Below the pieces are notes generated by a model, which was not told the origin of the DNA, made no database searches, and saw nothing but the letters and a program-made list of their open reading frames with translations. This document shows positions 56,294 to 64,000 of a DNA stretch of 64,000 bases, piece after piece (the stretch's first letter is position 1; each line of letters opens with the position of its first letter). The DNA is from Sabulicella rubraurantiaca. Its GTDB lineage: Bacteria; Pseudomonadota; Alphaproteobacteria; Acetobacterales; Acetobacteraceae. The translations under genes were made by a program, and so were the position numbers. The stretch covers positions 186,001-250,000 of the forward strand of contig NZ_JAFEUU010000004.1 of NCBI RefSeq assembly GCF_017355885.1, given 5' to 3'.

Positions 56294-57144
56294 CCGAAGC
56301 GCCGAGTGAAGATGGCCTTCGCGACGTCACCCACTGCTTCGACCTTCTCTTCCGTATCCTGGATGACAAGGATGCGGCATGGGCAGGCCTCGAGCCCTTC
56401 GTAGCGCCAGGGGAAGGCGCCAATGAGGCCGCGCTGGTTCAGCACCAGCTCGATGTCGCCACCCACATTCTCGGCGTGGATCAGCCCCTCCTGGAACCCG
56501 TAGGCGTGGAAGGGGAAGATATCCTCTTGCACCTTGCGGCCGGATTTCTTGTGTTCGTACTCGTAGGTTCCGAAATACTCCGCGCAGCTCATGCCGACCT
56601 TGTCCTCGAAGCGCTTCGCCAGATCGGGTCGCATGTGGCGGATGGACGTGTTCATGGCGTGGTCGCCAGACCCGCAATCGACCCCGAACCACTTGATCTT
56701 CTTTTTCAGCATCCACTCGAGCAGCTCGATCCCGCCCCCTGGGTGCATGCAGAAATAGCGGACGAGGTCCTGCTGGGGCTTGCCCTCCCAGTAGCGTTGC
56801 CAGCCCGTGTGGATGATGAGGATGTCGCCCTCGCGTATCTCGACCGGTGCCGCCTCGAGCATGGCCGGCGTGATCATCGCCCAGTCGTCCATGTGCTGTG
56901 AGACGTCCACGACGCAGCCAGGACCAATCAGGAAGTCGAGCGGGTAGGAAGCCATGTCGCCCATGCCGTCCGTACCGTGCATGGCGCCGTCGATATGCGT
57001 GCCGACATGCAGCGCCGTGTCGATGCGCTGCGCGACGATCATCTTCGTCTGCAGATTCTGCGCGTAATACATCTGGTTGCCGGCATAGCCGACCCAACCG
57101 GGCGTGTGCACATTCATCAGATGAGAGAGGTCGGTGATCTTCAT
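56290..57144 (-). CDS. cyclase family (kynurenine formamidase-like) metal hydrolase
   Basis: A 284-residue protein with the zinc motif HVGTHIDGAMH (H46, H50, D52, H56) of the cyclase/KynB family, and IIHTGWQRYWEGK and GVDCGSGDH segments. Members hydrolyse formamides, amides or cyclic imides. Flanked by Bug receptors on both sides in one operon; a ring-opened or cyclic amide is a reasonable substrate guess. Confidence 0.84.
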   Translation of the reverse strand: MKITDLSHLMNVHTPGWVGYAGNQMYYAQNLQTKMIVAQRIDTALHVGTHIDGAMHGTDGMGDMASYPLDFLIGPGCVVDVSQHMDDWAMITPAMLEAAPVEIREGDILIIHTGWQRYWEGKPQQDLVRYFCMHPGGGIELLEWMLKKKIKWFGVDCGSGDHAMNTSIRHMRPDLAKRFEDKVGMSCAEYFGTYEYEHKKSGRKVQEDIFPFHAYGFQEGLIHAENVGGDIELVLNQRGLIGAFPWRYEGLEACPCRILVIQDTEEKVEAVGDVAKAIFTRRFG

Positions 57145-57169
57145 TCGCTCGTTTCGTCCTTTTCCGGTC

Positions 57170-58144
57170 TCAATTCATGCGCGCGCCCGACGCGCGAACC
57201 ACCTCGCCCCATTTCGTGTGTTCGGTGCGAAGAAATTCATTCAGTTCCTGCGGCGTGCTGGCCTGCACGACGCCACCGAGGTTCGCCAGCGCCCGCCGCG
57301 TCTCATCCTGAGCCAGACCCTCGACGATCGCGCGATTGAGCGTGGCGATGCGGGCGGCGGGCACACCAGCTGGTGCGTAAATCGCATACCAGCCCTCGGC
57401 GATGACGCCGGGCACGCCGGCCTCGATGATGGTCGGCACATCCGGCAGCACGCCGATCCGCTGTTCGGCGGCCAGACCCAGCGCGCGGAAGGCGCCGCTC
57501 TGCACATGTGCCATCACCACGGGAATATCCACGAGCAACATGTCGATCTCGCCCGCCAGCAGCGCGGTCACGGCTGGAGCGCCTCCGCGATAGGGCACGT
57601 GCAGGATGTCCACGCCGGCGCGCATCTTGAAGAGCTCGCCGGCCAGATGGAGTGTGCTTCCGCTGCCGGTGGAACCGAAGGTGAGCCGCCCAGGCCGCTC
57701 ACGGGCGAGCCGTACGAGGTCCTGGACGGATTGCGCCGGCACTTGCCTCCCGGCCACCAGGAGCTGAGGCGTGGACACCGTCCGTGTGACTGGGAGGAGG
57801 TCTCGGAACGGGTCATAGGGCATGCTCGCCTGCATGTGCGGGATGACGGCAAGCGCGCCTGCCGAGGCGAGGACGAGGGTGTGTCCATCTGCCGGGGCGC
57901 GCGCCGCCATTTCCACGGCCAGCACCCCCGCTGCGCCGCCGCGGTTCTCGATTACAAGTGGCTGACCGAGTCTGGCGGAAATCGGCGGCGCGATGATGCG
58001 CGCGATGGTGTCGGCCGTTCCGCCAGGCGGAAAGCCGACGAGCAGCCGCACGGGCCGGTCAGGAAAAGCCGGCGTCTGAGCGGAGGCGGCGCGTGCAGCG
58101 CCGAATCCTGCCAGAGCCACGCTGAGACTGCGCCTCGTCAGCAT
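57170..58144 (-). CDS. Bug/TctC family receptor
   Basis: A 324-residue receptor starting nine bases after GGAGG: signal MLTRRSLSVALAGFGAARAASA, FPDRPVRLLVGFPPGGTADTIARII, ENRGGAAGVLAVEMAA, HVPYRGGAPAVTALLAGE. First gene of Bug-cyclase-Bug. Two receptors in one operon suggest either two ligands or affinity variants. Confidence 0.89.
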   Translation of the reverse strand: MLTRRSLSVALAGFGAARAASAQTPAFPDRPVRLLVGFPPGGTADTIARIIAPPISARLGQPLVIENRGGAAGVLAVEMAARAPADGHTLVLASAGALAVIPHMQASMPYDPFRDLLPVTRTVSTPQLLVAGRQVPAQSVQDLVRLARERPGRLTFGSTGSGSTLHLAGELFKMRAGVDILHVPYRGGAPAVTALLAGEIDMLLVDIPVVMAHVQSGAFRALGLAAEQRIGVLPDVPTIIEAGVPGVIAEGWYAIYAPAGVPAARIATLNRAIVEGLAQDETRRALANLGGVVQASTPQELNEFLRTEHTKWGEVVRASGARMN

Positions 58145-58185
58145 CCTTTTGGAGCCTCCTGTGCCCGCGTAGTCCGATCTGAGGG

Positions 58186-58215
58186 AGCATAGAGAGATTT
58201 TTGAGTGACATTCAA
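58186..58215 (-). promoter_or_regulatory. operator-like palindrome, copy 3, over a candidate promoter
   Basis: TTGAGTGACATTCAA (58201-58215) follows the dyad pattern TTGA-x-TG-x-CA-x-TCAA. On the minus strand TTGAAT (58215-58210) and TATGCT (58191-58186), 18 bases apart, form a candidate promoter for the leftward Bug operon, so a bound regulator would cover its -35 element. Confidence 0.5.
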
Positions 58216-58260
58216 CTACCATCGCCGCATGCTCCGCTGAGATCTTGGATGGTGGTGCGC

Positions 58261-59100
58261 ATGACGGACGATCCGGTGCTCTATCAGCGGCATGGCCGCG
58301 TCGGCTGCGTGGTGCTGAATCGCCCTTCCAAGTTGAATGCCATCAGCGACAGCATGAAGGGCCTCCTCGTCGAGGCCTTCCTCTGTGCGGATCGCGACAA
58401 GGAAGCCAGCGTCATCCTGCTCCGCGGCGAAGGTCGCAGCTTTTGCGCCGGACACGACCTCGACAACGAGGAGGACGAGGCGGGCGGCACGAATGCCTGG
58501 CTCTGGTGGTCGCAGCTCAACGAAAGCCTGCGCTCCGAGCTCATGCCCTTCGAGGTGTCGAAGCCCGTGGTCGCCGCGGTTCAGGGGCATGTGCTGGGTG
58601 GCGGCTGCCAGATGGCGATGGTCTCCGACCTCGTCATCGCCGCCGAGGATGCAAGATTCGCCGAGCCCGAGGTGCGCTTCTCCAACACCGGCCCGCTTTT
58701 CGTCATGCCGTGGCTCGCCGGCTTTCGCCGCGCGCGCGAATTCCTCTACTTCGGCGACGCAATCGACGCGCGCACGGCGCTCGAATGGGGCATGGTGAAC
58801 CGCGTCGTCCCAACGGCTGAGCTGCAGGACACCGCCATGGCCTATGCCGAGCGGCTGGCGAACATCTCACCCGAGGCGCTGACGCGGACGAAGCTCGCCC
58901 TGAAGCGCGGGCTGGAAGCCGCCGGGTTCCGCAATGCGCTCCATGCGGGTCTCGACGTCATCTCCACCCTTTATGCGACCGAGACAGACATCGGCGCGGA
59001 GTTCAACCGCATCGCCGAGAGCGAAGGGCTGAAGGCAGCGCTCGCCTGGCGTGCCTCCCACTTCAAGGTCGCTTCCGGCACCAAGGCAAAGGAAGGGTGA
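58261..59100 (+). CDS. enoyl-CoA hydratase/isomerase family protein
   Basis: A crotonase-fold protein of about 279 residues: LNRPSKLNAIS, oxyanion-hole ILLRGEGRSFCAGHDL and GHVLGGGCQMAMVSDLVIAAEDARFAEPEVRF. Acts on acyl-CoA esters by hydration, isomerisation or ring cleavage. ATG 58249 is an alternative start. It is four bases upstream of the acyl-CoA synthetase gene, which would supply its CoA ester. Confidence 0.86.
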   Translation: MTDDPVLYQRHGRVGCVVLNRPSKLNAISDSMKGLLVEAFLCADRDKEASVILLRGEGRSFCAGHDLDNEEDEAGGTNAWLWWSQLNESLRSELMPFEVSKPVVAAVQGHVLGGGCQMAMVSDLVIAAEDARFAEPEVRFSNTGPLFVMPWLAGFRRAREFLYFGDAIDARTALEWGMVNRVVPTAELQDTAMAYAERLANISPEALTRTKLALKRGLEAAGFRNALHAGLDVISTLYATETDIGAEFNRIAESEGLKAALAWRASHFKVASGTKAKEG

Positions 59101-59103
59101 GCC

Positions 59104-61197
59104 ATGCCGCGGCTTCAGCCGCTTCTCGCTCCGCGCTCCATCGCGGTCGTTGGCGCCTCCGAGCGCCCCTCACCCGGGCGCGCGATCATGGCGTCACTGG
59201 CCCGCATGGGATTCGAGGGGAAGATCTGGCCGGTGCATCCGCGGCTGCCCGCCGTGCTGGGCGTGCCCTGCTTCGCCTCCATCGCCGATCTGCCCGAGCC
59301 GCCCGATGTCGTCGCCATCTGCCTCGGTGTGGACAATGCGGTGGAGGCATTCCGCCAGGCAGCGGCGCGGGGAGCACGGGCAGCCGTCATCTACTCCGCG
59401 GGCTTTGCCGAGGCGGGCAGCGAGGAGGGGCGCCGCCGCGCCTCGATGGTCACGGCTGCTGCGCGCGAGCACGGCACCCTTCTTTGCGGCCCGAACGGCA
59501 TGGGCATCCTCAGCCCGCACACGCGCAGCAGCACCTATCTGCACGAGGTGTTCGATCTTAAGCGGGTGCGCGGCAACGTGGCCCTCATCTCGCAAAGCGG
59601 GTCCATCTGCATCAGCATGGCCGCCGATTGCCGACGCTTCGGCTTCAGCTACATCATCTCGACAGGCAACGAGATGGTGCTGACCGCCGAGGCCTTCCTT
59701 GAAAGCGTCATCGAGGACCCGAACACGCGGGTGGCGGCGATGTTCCTCGAAACGGCAAGGCAGCCGGAAAGGCTGGTCGCGGCCCTCGACCGCGCCGCGA
59801 CTCTTGGTAAGCCGGTCATCGTGCTGAAGGCGGGCAAGTCAGCGCGCGCAGCCCATGCCGTCGCCAGCCACACGGGCGGGCTAGCGGGCGAGGCGCCGGC
59901 CTTCTCTGCCCTCCTGCGCGCCCATCGCGCCATCGAGGTCGCGGACCTTTCGGAGCTTACGGAGGTGCTGGCCGCCGCACAGGGCCGCCATATGCCCGCT
60001 GGGCCGCGCCTCGCCATCGTCACCGGCTCGGGGGGTCAGGCGGAGTTGCTGCTCGACCTTGCCGAGGCGACCGGCATTCGCCTCGACCCCATGGCCGAGG
60101 CCGACCGCGCCTCGGTGAATTCCGTCATCGGCGACGTGCCAGGTGACGGCAACCCGCTCGATGCCTGGGGCAACGGGCAGGCAGAGGTGAACTACCCCCA
60201 TGCGCTGCGGGTCCTTGGAGCCTCAGCCCATTACGATGCAGTCGCCTTCACCATGGACGGGATGGACGGGCATCCGCTCGACGCCCCCGAGGAGGACCTG
60301 CCCTATGCCGAGATGCTGGCCGAGGCGGCGCTTGCCTCGCCCAAGCCCTTCTATGGGCTGAGCACGCGCGCCGGCACCTTCCGCACCGATCAGGAGCGCG
60401 TGCTGCGCGCGGCTGGCGTGGGGCTGGTCAGCGGTGCGTCCCAGGGCCTCCGCGCCATCGCGAAGCTCGCGCAGTGGGCGCAAACGCCGCTGCAACCCCG
60501 CCCTCCGCGCGCCTTGGCGGCTGAGACGCCGGGCCGAGAGCGGCCGACGATCCACGAGCACGATGCCAAGCAGATGCTCGCCGCGGCGGGCCTCCCCGTG
60601 CCGCCGGAGCGCCTGGTGCACACCCTGCCTGAGGCATTGGCCGCCGCCGAGGCGCTGGGCTTCCCGGTGGTTCTCAAGGCCGTCTCCGACGTCATTCCTC
60701 ACAAGACCGAGCATGGCCTCGTTGCGCTCGACTTGAGCGATGCCGAGGCCCTCCGGACTGCCTGGGCGACCCTGCAGGAACGGCTCGCGGGCCATGGTCA
60801 GGTGGCAGGCATCCTTGTCCAGCCCATGCTGCGCGGGGGCGTGGAGGTGATCGCCGGAGTCAAGCAGCACGAGGGCATCGGCCCGGTCATGGCCTTCGGC
60901 GTCGGCGGGACCTTGGTGGAGGTGATCGGCGAGGTCGCGCTGCGCGCTCTCCCGCTGCGGCAAGGCGAGGCCGAGGCGCTGATCGCTGAGGCCCGCCTCG
61001 CTTCAGCCCTGCTCGCCGGGGTACGTGGCGCTCCGCCCTCCGATCTCCCTTCCCTCGCGGCAGCGCTCTACGCGCTTAGCGACTTCGCGGTAGCGAATGC
61101 CGGCTGGATCGCGGAGGTGGACGTGAATCCCATCAAGGTCTTCGCGCGCGGCCAGGGATGCCTCGCGCTCGATGCCATCATCATCCCCCGGAGCTGA
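59104..61197 (+). CDS. ADP-forming acyl-CoA synthetase (acetate-CoA ligase family)
   Basis: A 697-residue fusion: N-terminal CoA-binding domain (SIAVVGASERPSPGRAIMASL), succinyl-CoA-ligase-like domain with the phospho-histidine H256 (SHTGGLAGEAPAF), and a C-terminal ATP-grasp domain (EHDAKQMLAAAGLPVPPERLV, GFPVVLKAVSDVIPHKTE). It makes acyl-CoA from an acid with ATP giving ADP. In this operon it probably activates the product of ring cleavage or an aromatic acid. Confidence 0.9.
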   Translation: MPRLQPLLAPRSIAVVGASERPSPGRAIMASLARMGFEGKIWPVHPRLPAVLGVPCFASIADLPEPPDVVAICLGVDNAVEAFRQAAARGARAAVIYSAGFAEAGSEEGRRRASMVTAAAREHGTLLCGPNGMGILSPHTRSSTYLHEVFDLKRVRGNVALISQSGSICISMAADCRRFGFSYIISTGNEMVLTAEAFLESVIEDPNTRVAAMFLETARQPERLVAALDRAATLGKPVIVLKAGKSARAAHAVASHTGGLAGEAPAFSALLRAHRAIEVADLSELTEVLAAAQGRHMPAGPRLAIVTGSGGQAELLLDLAEATGIRLDPMAEADRASVNSVIGDVPGDGNPLDAWGNGQAEVNYPHALRVLGASAHYDAVAFTMDGMDGHPLDAPEEDLPYAEMLAEAALASPKPFYGLSTRAGTFRTDQERVLRAAGVGLVSGASQGLRAIAKLAQWAQTPLQPRPPRALAAETPGRERPTIHEHDAKQMLAAAGLPVPPERLVHTLPEALAAAEALGFPVVLKAVSDVIPHKTEHGLVALDLSDAEALRTAWATLQERLAGHGQVAGILVQPMLRGGVEVIAGVKQHEGIGPVMAFGVGGTLVEVIGEVALRALPLRQGEAEALIAEARLASALLAGVRGAPPSDLPSLAAALYALSDFAVANAGWIAEVDVNPIKVFARGQGCLALDAIIIPRS

Positions 61198-61206
61198 GTC
61201 CGCCGA

Positions 61207-62508
61207 ATGAGCCAGATGCACCTTGGCCTCTTTGTCCTCGGCAGCGGACACCATGTCGCAGGCTGGCGAATGCCGGGGGCGGAGGCTGGGGCCGAGAACT
61301 TCCCACTCATTCAGCGCATTACCCGCACCGCCGAGCGAGCCCGATTTGACTTCGTGTTCTTCGCCGATGCTCTGAACGCTGCCCCGGGGATGCACCCCTC
61401 CGTGCTGGTGCGGCTCGAGCCCCTCACTCTGCTCGCCGCGCTGGCTGCCAGCACGACGCATATCGGCCTCGCCGCGACTTGCAACACCACCTACACCGAG
61501 CCCTACAATCTGGCTCGCCTGTTCGGCTCGCTCGACCACATCAGCGGTGGGCGTGCAGCTTGGAACGTCGTCACCGGCGCCTTCGCGGAGGCCTCGCAGA
61601 ATTTCGGAACCCGCCCGCACCCGCCGCACGAGGAGCGCTACGCCATCGCGGCAGAATTCGTCCGCGTCGTCCGCGGCCTTTGGGATAGCTGGGAGGACGG
61701 CGCCATCACGATGGACCGCGCCACGGGGCAGTTTGCCGATGCTTCCCGTCTGCATGTGCTGAATCACCGCGGGGCGCATTTCGAGGTAAAGGGGCCGCTC
61801 AACCTGTCACGCCCTCCGCAGGGCCACCCGGTCCTGATCCAGGCGGGCGCCTCCGACACGGGCCGCGACCTCGCAGCCTCAATCGCCGAGGTGGTGTTCG
61901 CGGTGCAGCAGGATGTGGAAAGTGCGCGCGCCTTTGCCGAGGATATCAAGGCGCGTGCCGCGCGGATGGGCCGCGATCCCGCCCATGTGAAGGTCATGCC
62001 CGGCGTCAGCCCGATCCTGGGCGGCAGCGTAGCCGAGGCGCGCGCGAAGCTGGACCAACTCGGCGAGTTCCTCGATCCGGTGGCGGCGCTGACTGTGCTT
62101 TCGGAGCGGCTCGGGCAGGATCTTTCGGGCTACGACCTCGACGGGCCGGTGCCGGAGCTGCCGGAATCCACGATCATGCGGGGCCACGCCGCGGTGCTGA
62201 CGGCGCTGGCGCGGCGTGAAGGGCTGACGCTCCGTCAGCTTCGCAACGTGGCTGCGGGAGCGATGGGGCACCGGTTGCTGCTTGGCACCCCGGAGCAGGT
62301 GGCCGACGATCTGGAAGCCTGGTTCCGGGCTGGCGCCGCAGATGGCTTCAACATCATGCCGCCGTGGTTTCCCGGCGCCTTCGACGACTTCGCCAATGAG
62401 GTCGTGCCCATCCTCCAGAAGCGCGGCCTGTTCCGTGAGGATTACTCCGGCACCATGTTGCGCGACCATCTCGGCCTGCCACGGCCGACGCATCCGACCG
62501 CGCTCTAG
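61207..62508 (+). CDS. flavin-dependent monooxygenase of the NtaA/SnaA/DszA family
   Basis: A 433-residue LLM-class (luciferase-like) oxygenase that uses FMNH2 made by a separate reductase. Family segments are QMHLGLFVLGSGHHVAGWRMPGA, WNVVTGAFAEASQNFG and HFEVKGPLNLSRPPQGHPVLIQAGASDTGRDLAA. Relatives attack nitrilotriacetate, EDTA and dibenzothiophene sulfone; N- or S-dealkylation or ring oxygenation is likely. No flavin reductase gene is in the window. It follows the synthetase by nine bases. Confidence 0.88.
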   Translation: MSQMHLGLFVLGSGHHVAGWRMPGAEAGAENFPLIQRITRTAERARFDFVFFADALNAAPGMHPSVLVRLEPLTLLAALAASTTHIGLAATCNTTYTEPYNLARLFGSLDHISGGRAAWNVVTGAFAEASQNFGTRPHPPHEERYAIAAEFVRVVRGLWDSWEDGAITMDRATGQFADASRLHVLNHRGAHFEVKGPLNLSRPPQGHPVLIQAGASDTGRDLAASIAEVVFAVQQDVESARAFAEDIKARAARMGRDPAHVKVMPGVSPILGGSVAEARAKLDQLGEFLDPVAALTVLSERLGQDLSGYDLDGPVPELPESTIMRGHAAVLTALARREGLTLRQLRNVAAGAMGHRLLLGTPEQVADDLEAWFRAGAADGFNIMPPWFPGAFDDFANEVVPILQKRGLFREDYSGTMLRDHLGLPRPTHPTAL

Positions 62509-62544
62509 GAGTGCCCGTTCCGTACGCGCCGCGGATAGGAAGTT

Positions 62545-64000
62545 CTAAGCGCTATCCCCCATCCAGCGCCGCAGCTGCGCCGGCGAGATGGGGAGCTTGC
62601 TGACGAAGACTCTGCCGCCGAGCGCCGCATCCACCGCCGCAGCGATAGCCGCGCCCACGGCGGTCGTGCCTCCCTCCCCTGCGCCCTTCACGCCCAGCAG
62701 GCCGATGCCGCTCGGCGCATCCTCGGTCAGAAGCACGTCTATCTCTGGCGTCTCATTGGCAGTGGGCATCAGGTAGTCGGCCAAGGTGATGGAGAGAGGC
62801 TGGCCTTCGGCGTCGTAGCGGAACTCCTCCAGCAGCGCGCCGCCCAGCCCCTGCGCGAGGCCACCCGCAATCTGCCCTTCGACGAGCATGGGGTTCACCG
62901 CGCGGCCCATGTCGTAGCCAGCCATTAGCCGCTCAAGCACGACGCCACCGGTTTCCACGTCCACCCGCGCCACGGCCATGTGCACGCCGTAGGGATAGGT
63001 CATGTGGTGGGATTCAAAGCTCGCCTCCTCGCACAGCGCATCGCCCCCTGTCTCGGCAAGGCATGCCGCCACCGCGTCGCCGATTGCGACAGAGGCGCCA
63101 GAGCCGTCGGTGGCGCGGATGACGCCGCCGACCAATTCGAGCCTGTCGGCGGGGCGCTGCAGCAAAAGGGCGACCTGTGCTATGAGCTTCTGCCGCAGCT
63201 TCTCCCCGGCCATGGCAATGGCCGTCCCGGTCATTACCGTCACGCGGGTCGCGAAGGCGCCCATGCCGCGCGAAACCGCATCGGTCTGACCGTGGATGAC
63301 GCGAATGTTGGCGGCGGGAATCCCAAGCGCCTCCGCACCCACCTGTGCCAGCGCCGTCGCGACCCCCTGCCCCACCGAGGCCGCGCCGGTAGCGATGGTC
63401 GCGCGGCCTGCCCGGTCGAGTTCGATCCGCACATCGTCAAAGGGACCAAGGCCACTCTTCTCCACGAAGAGGGCAAGACCGGCGCCGACCCTTTCGCCCC
63501 TCGCGCGGCGTTCAGCCAGGCGGGCCTGCAGCGCCTCCCAGCCGACGTGGCGGAGCGTTTTGTCGAGCAGCTTCTCGTAGTCGCCGCTGTCATAGACGAG
63601 CGGCGTCCCCAGCGTGTCTATGCCGCGGTCGAAGGGCATCGCTTCGCGCGGGATAAGATTGATCCGCCGGATCTCGACAGGATCCCGGCCGAGGCGTTCA
63701 GCGACGGCGTCCATCAGCCGCTCGCGCACGAAGGAACTCTCGTAGCGTCCCGGCGCGCGGTAGGTGCCGCCCGGCGTCTTGTTGGTCAGGCGCACATGCC
63801 CAACGGCGCGATAGGCGGGAAATACATAGGGCCCGGGAAGCATCGCCGCCGCGAGGTCAGGCACGGTCACGGCGTGGGTACGGACATAGCCGCCCTGGTC
63901 GTGGAAGAACTCCACATCGGCGCCGAGCACGAAGCCCACCGCATCCACGGCTGCGCGGATGCGGTGGGTCTGCTGCCTGGAATGGTTCGCGGCCATCAGG
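62545..64000 (-). CDS. second molybdopterin-binding hydroxylase subunit (5' end outside window)
   Basis: The C-terminal 480 or more residues of a xanthine-dehydrogenase-family large subunit: ANHSRQQTHRIRAAV, GGTYRAPGRYESSFVRERLMD, GQGVATALAQVGAEALGI and the active glutamate in GVKGAGEGGTT. The frame runs off the right end. It differs clearly from the copy at 44435, so it is a separate hydroxylase. Small subunits should lie to the right. It converges with the flavin monooxygenase gene. Confidence 0.9.
   Translation of the reverse strand, partial: LMAANHSRQQTHRIRAAVDAVGFVLGADVEFFHDQGGYVRTHAVTVPDLAAAMLPGPYVFPAYRAVGHVRLTNKTPGGTYRAPGRYESSFVRERLMDAVAERLGRDPVEIRRINLIPREAMPFDRGIDTLGTPLVYDSGDYEKLLDKTLRHVGWEALQARLAERRARGERVGAGLALFVEKSGLGPFDDVRIELDRAGRATIATGAASVGQGVATALAQVGAEALGIPAANIRVIHGQTDAVSRGMGAFATRVTVMTGTAIAMAGEKLRQKLIAQVALLLQRPADRLELVGGVIRATDGSGASVAIGDAVAACLAETGGDALCEEASFESHHMTYPYGVHMAVARVDVETGGVVLERLMAGYDMGRAVNPMLVEGQIAGGLAQGLGGALLEEFRYDAEGQPLSITLADYLMPTANETPEIDVLLTEDAPSGIGLLGVKGAGEGGTTAVGAAIAAAVDAALGGRVFVSKLPISPAQLRRWMGDSA

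Overview
The window reads as chromosome or large replicon of a high-GC alphaproteobacterium. The best guess is Acetobacteraceae (Roseomonas-like). Reasons: five intact Bug/TctC solute receptors plus one dead copy, alphaproteobacterial arrangements such as accD-folC and rluD divergent from a small membrane protein, RpoH with its family box, a homodimeric PDH with lipoyl-fused E3, and strong GC bias that opens long antisense frames. The genus is inference.

Region 1 (1-17.2 kb) is ordinary core genome: siroheme methylase (cobA) divergent from a siroheme nitrite/sulfite reductase, ompW, a Bug receptor, formate-THF ligase, an HtrA-like lipoprotein protease followed by an OmpR-type two-component system, an MFS exporter, accD-folC, a VOC protein, a YgjP-like metalloprotease, rpoH, rluD and tRNA-Glu(CTC).

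Region 2 (17.2-37.2 kb) begins directly after the tRNA and is a patchwork. Intact blocks are an amidohydrolase, aceE-aceF-lpdA, dctA, ndh, phaC with a thioesterase and a TAXI receptor, a PEP-CTERM protein and tam. Between them lie decayed gene pieces: a DUF2384 antitoxin, a Bug receptor, the 3' ends of pntB, pta-like and phaA-like genes, the 5' end of a panE-like gene, an IS transposase, and an aminoglycoside phosphotransferase broken by frameshifts and a stop codon. The pntB/pta/phaA scraps beside PDH, NDH-2 and PhaC look like the remains of a larger acetyl-CoA/redox/PHB module.

Region 3 (37.3-64 kb) is a catabolic region of tightly overlapping operons: gntR-Bug-enolase family; AtzG/AtzE-type amidase; a seven-gene operon SDR-Bug-coxM-coxS-coxL-amidohydrolase-alpha/beta hydrolase; a complete livHMGFK transporter divergent from a SnoaL-like gene; Bug-cyclase-Bug divergent from enoyl-CoA hydratase, ADP-forming acyl-CoA synthetase and a two-component-type flavin monooxygenase; and the start of a second molybdenum hydroxylase. 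Together they suggest uptake, hydroxylation, ring or amide opening and CoA activation of an aromatic or N-heterocyclic acid or amide; the substrate cannot be read from sequence.

The most novel signal is a shared palindrome-like site, best copy TTGAGTGACATTCAA, in the three promoter regions that start the region-3 operons. No dedicated regulator gene is encoded beside those operons in the window. Second is an 8-bp perfect hairpin that buries the ompW ribosome-binding site.
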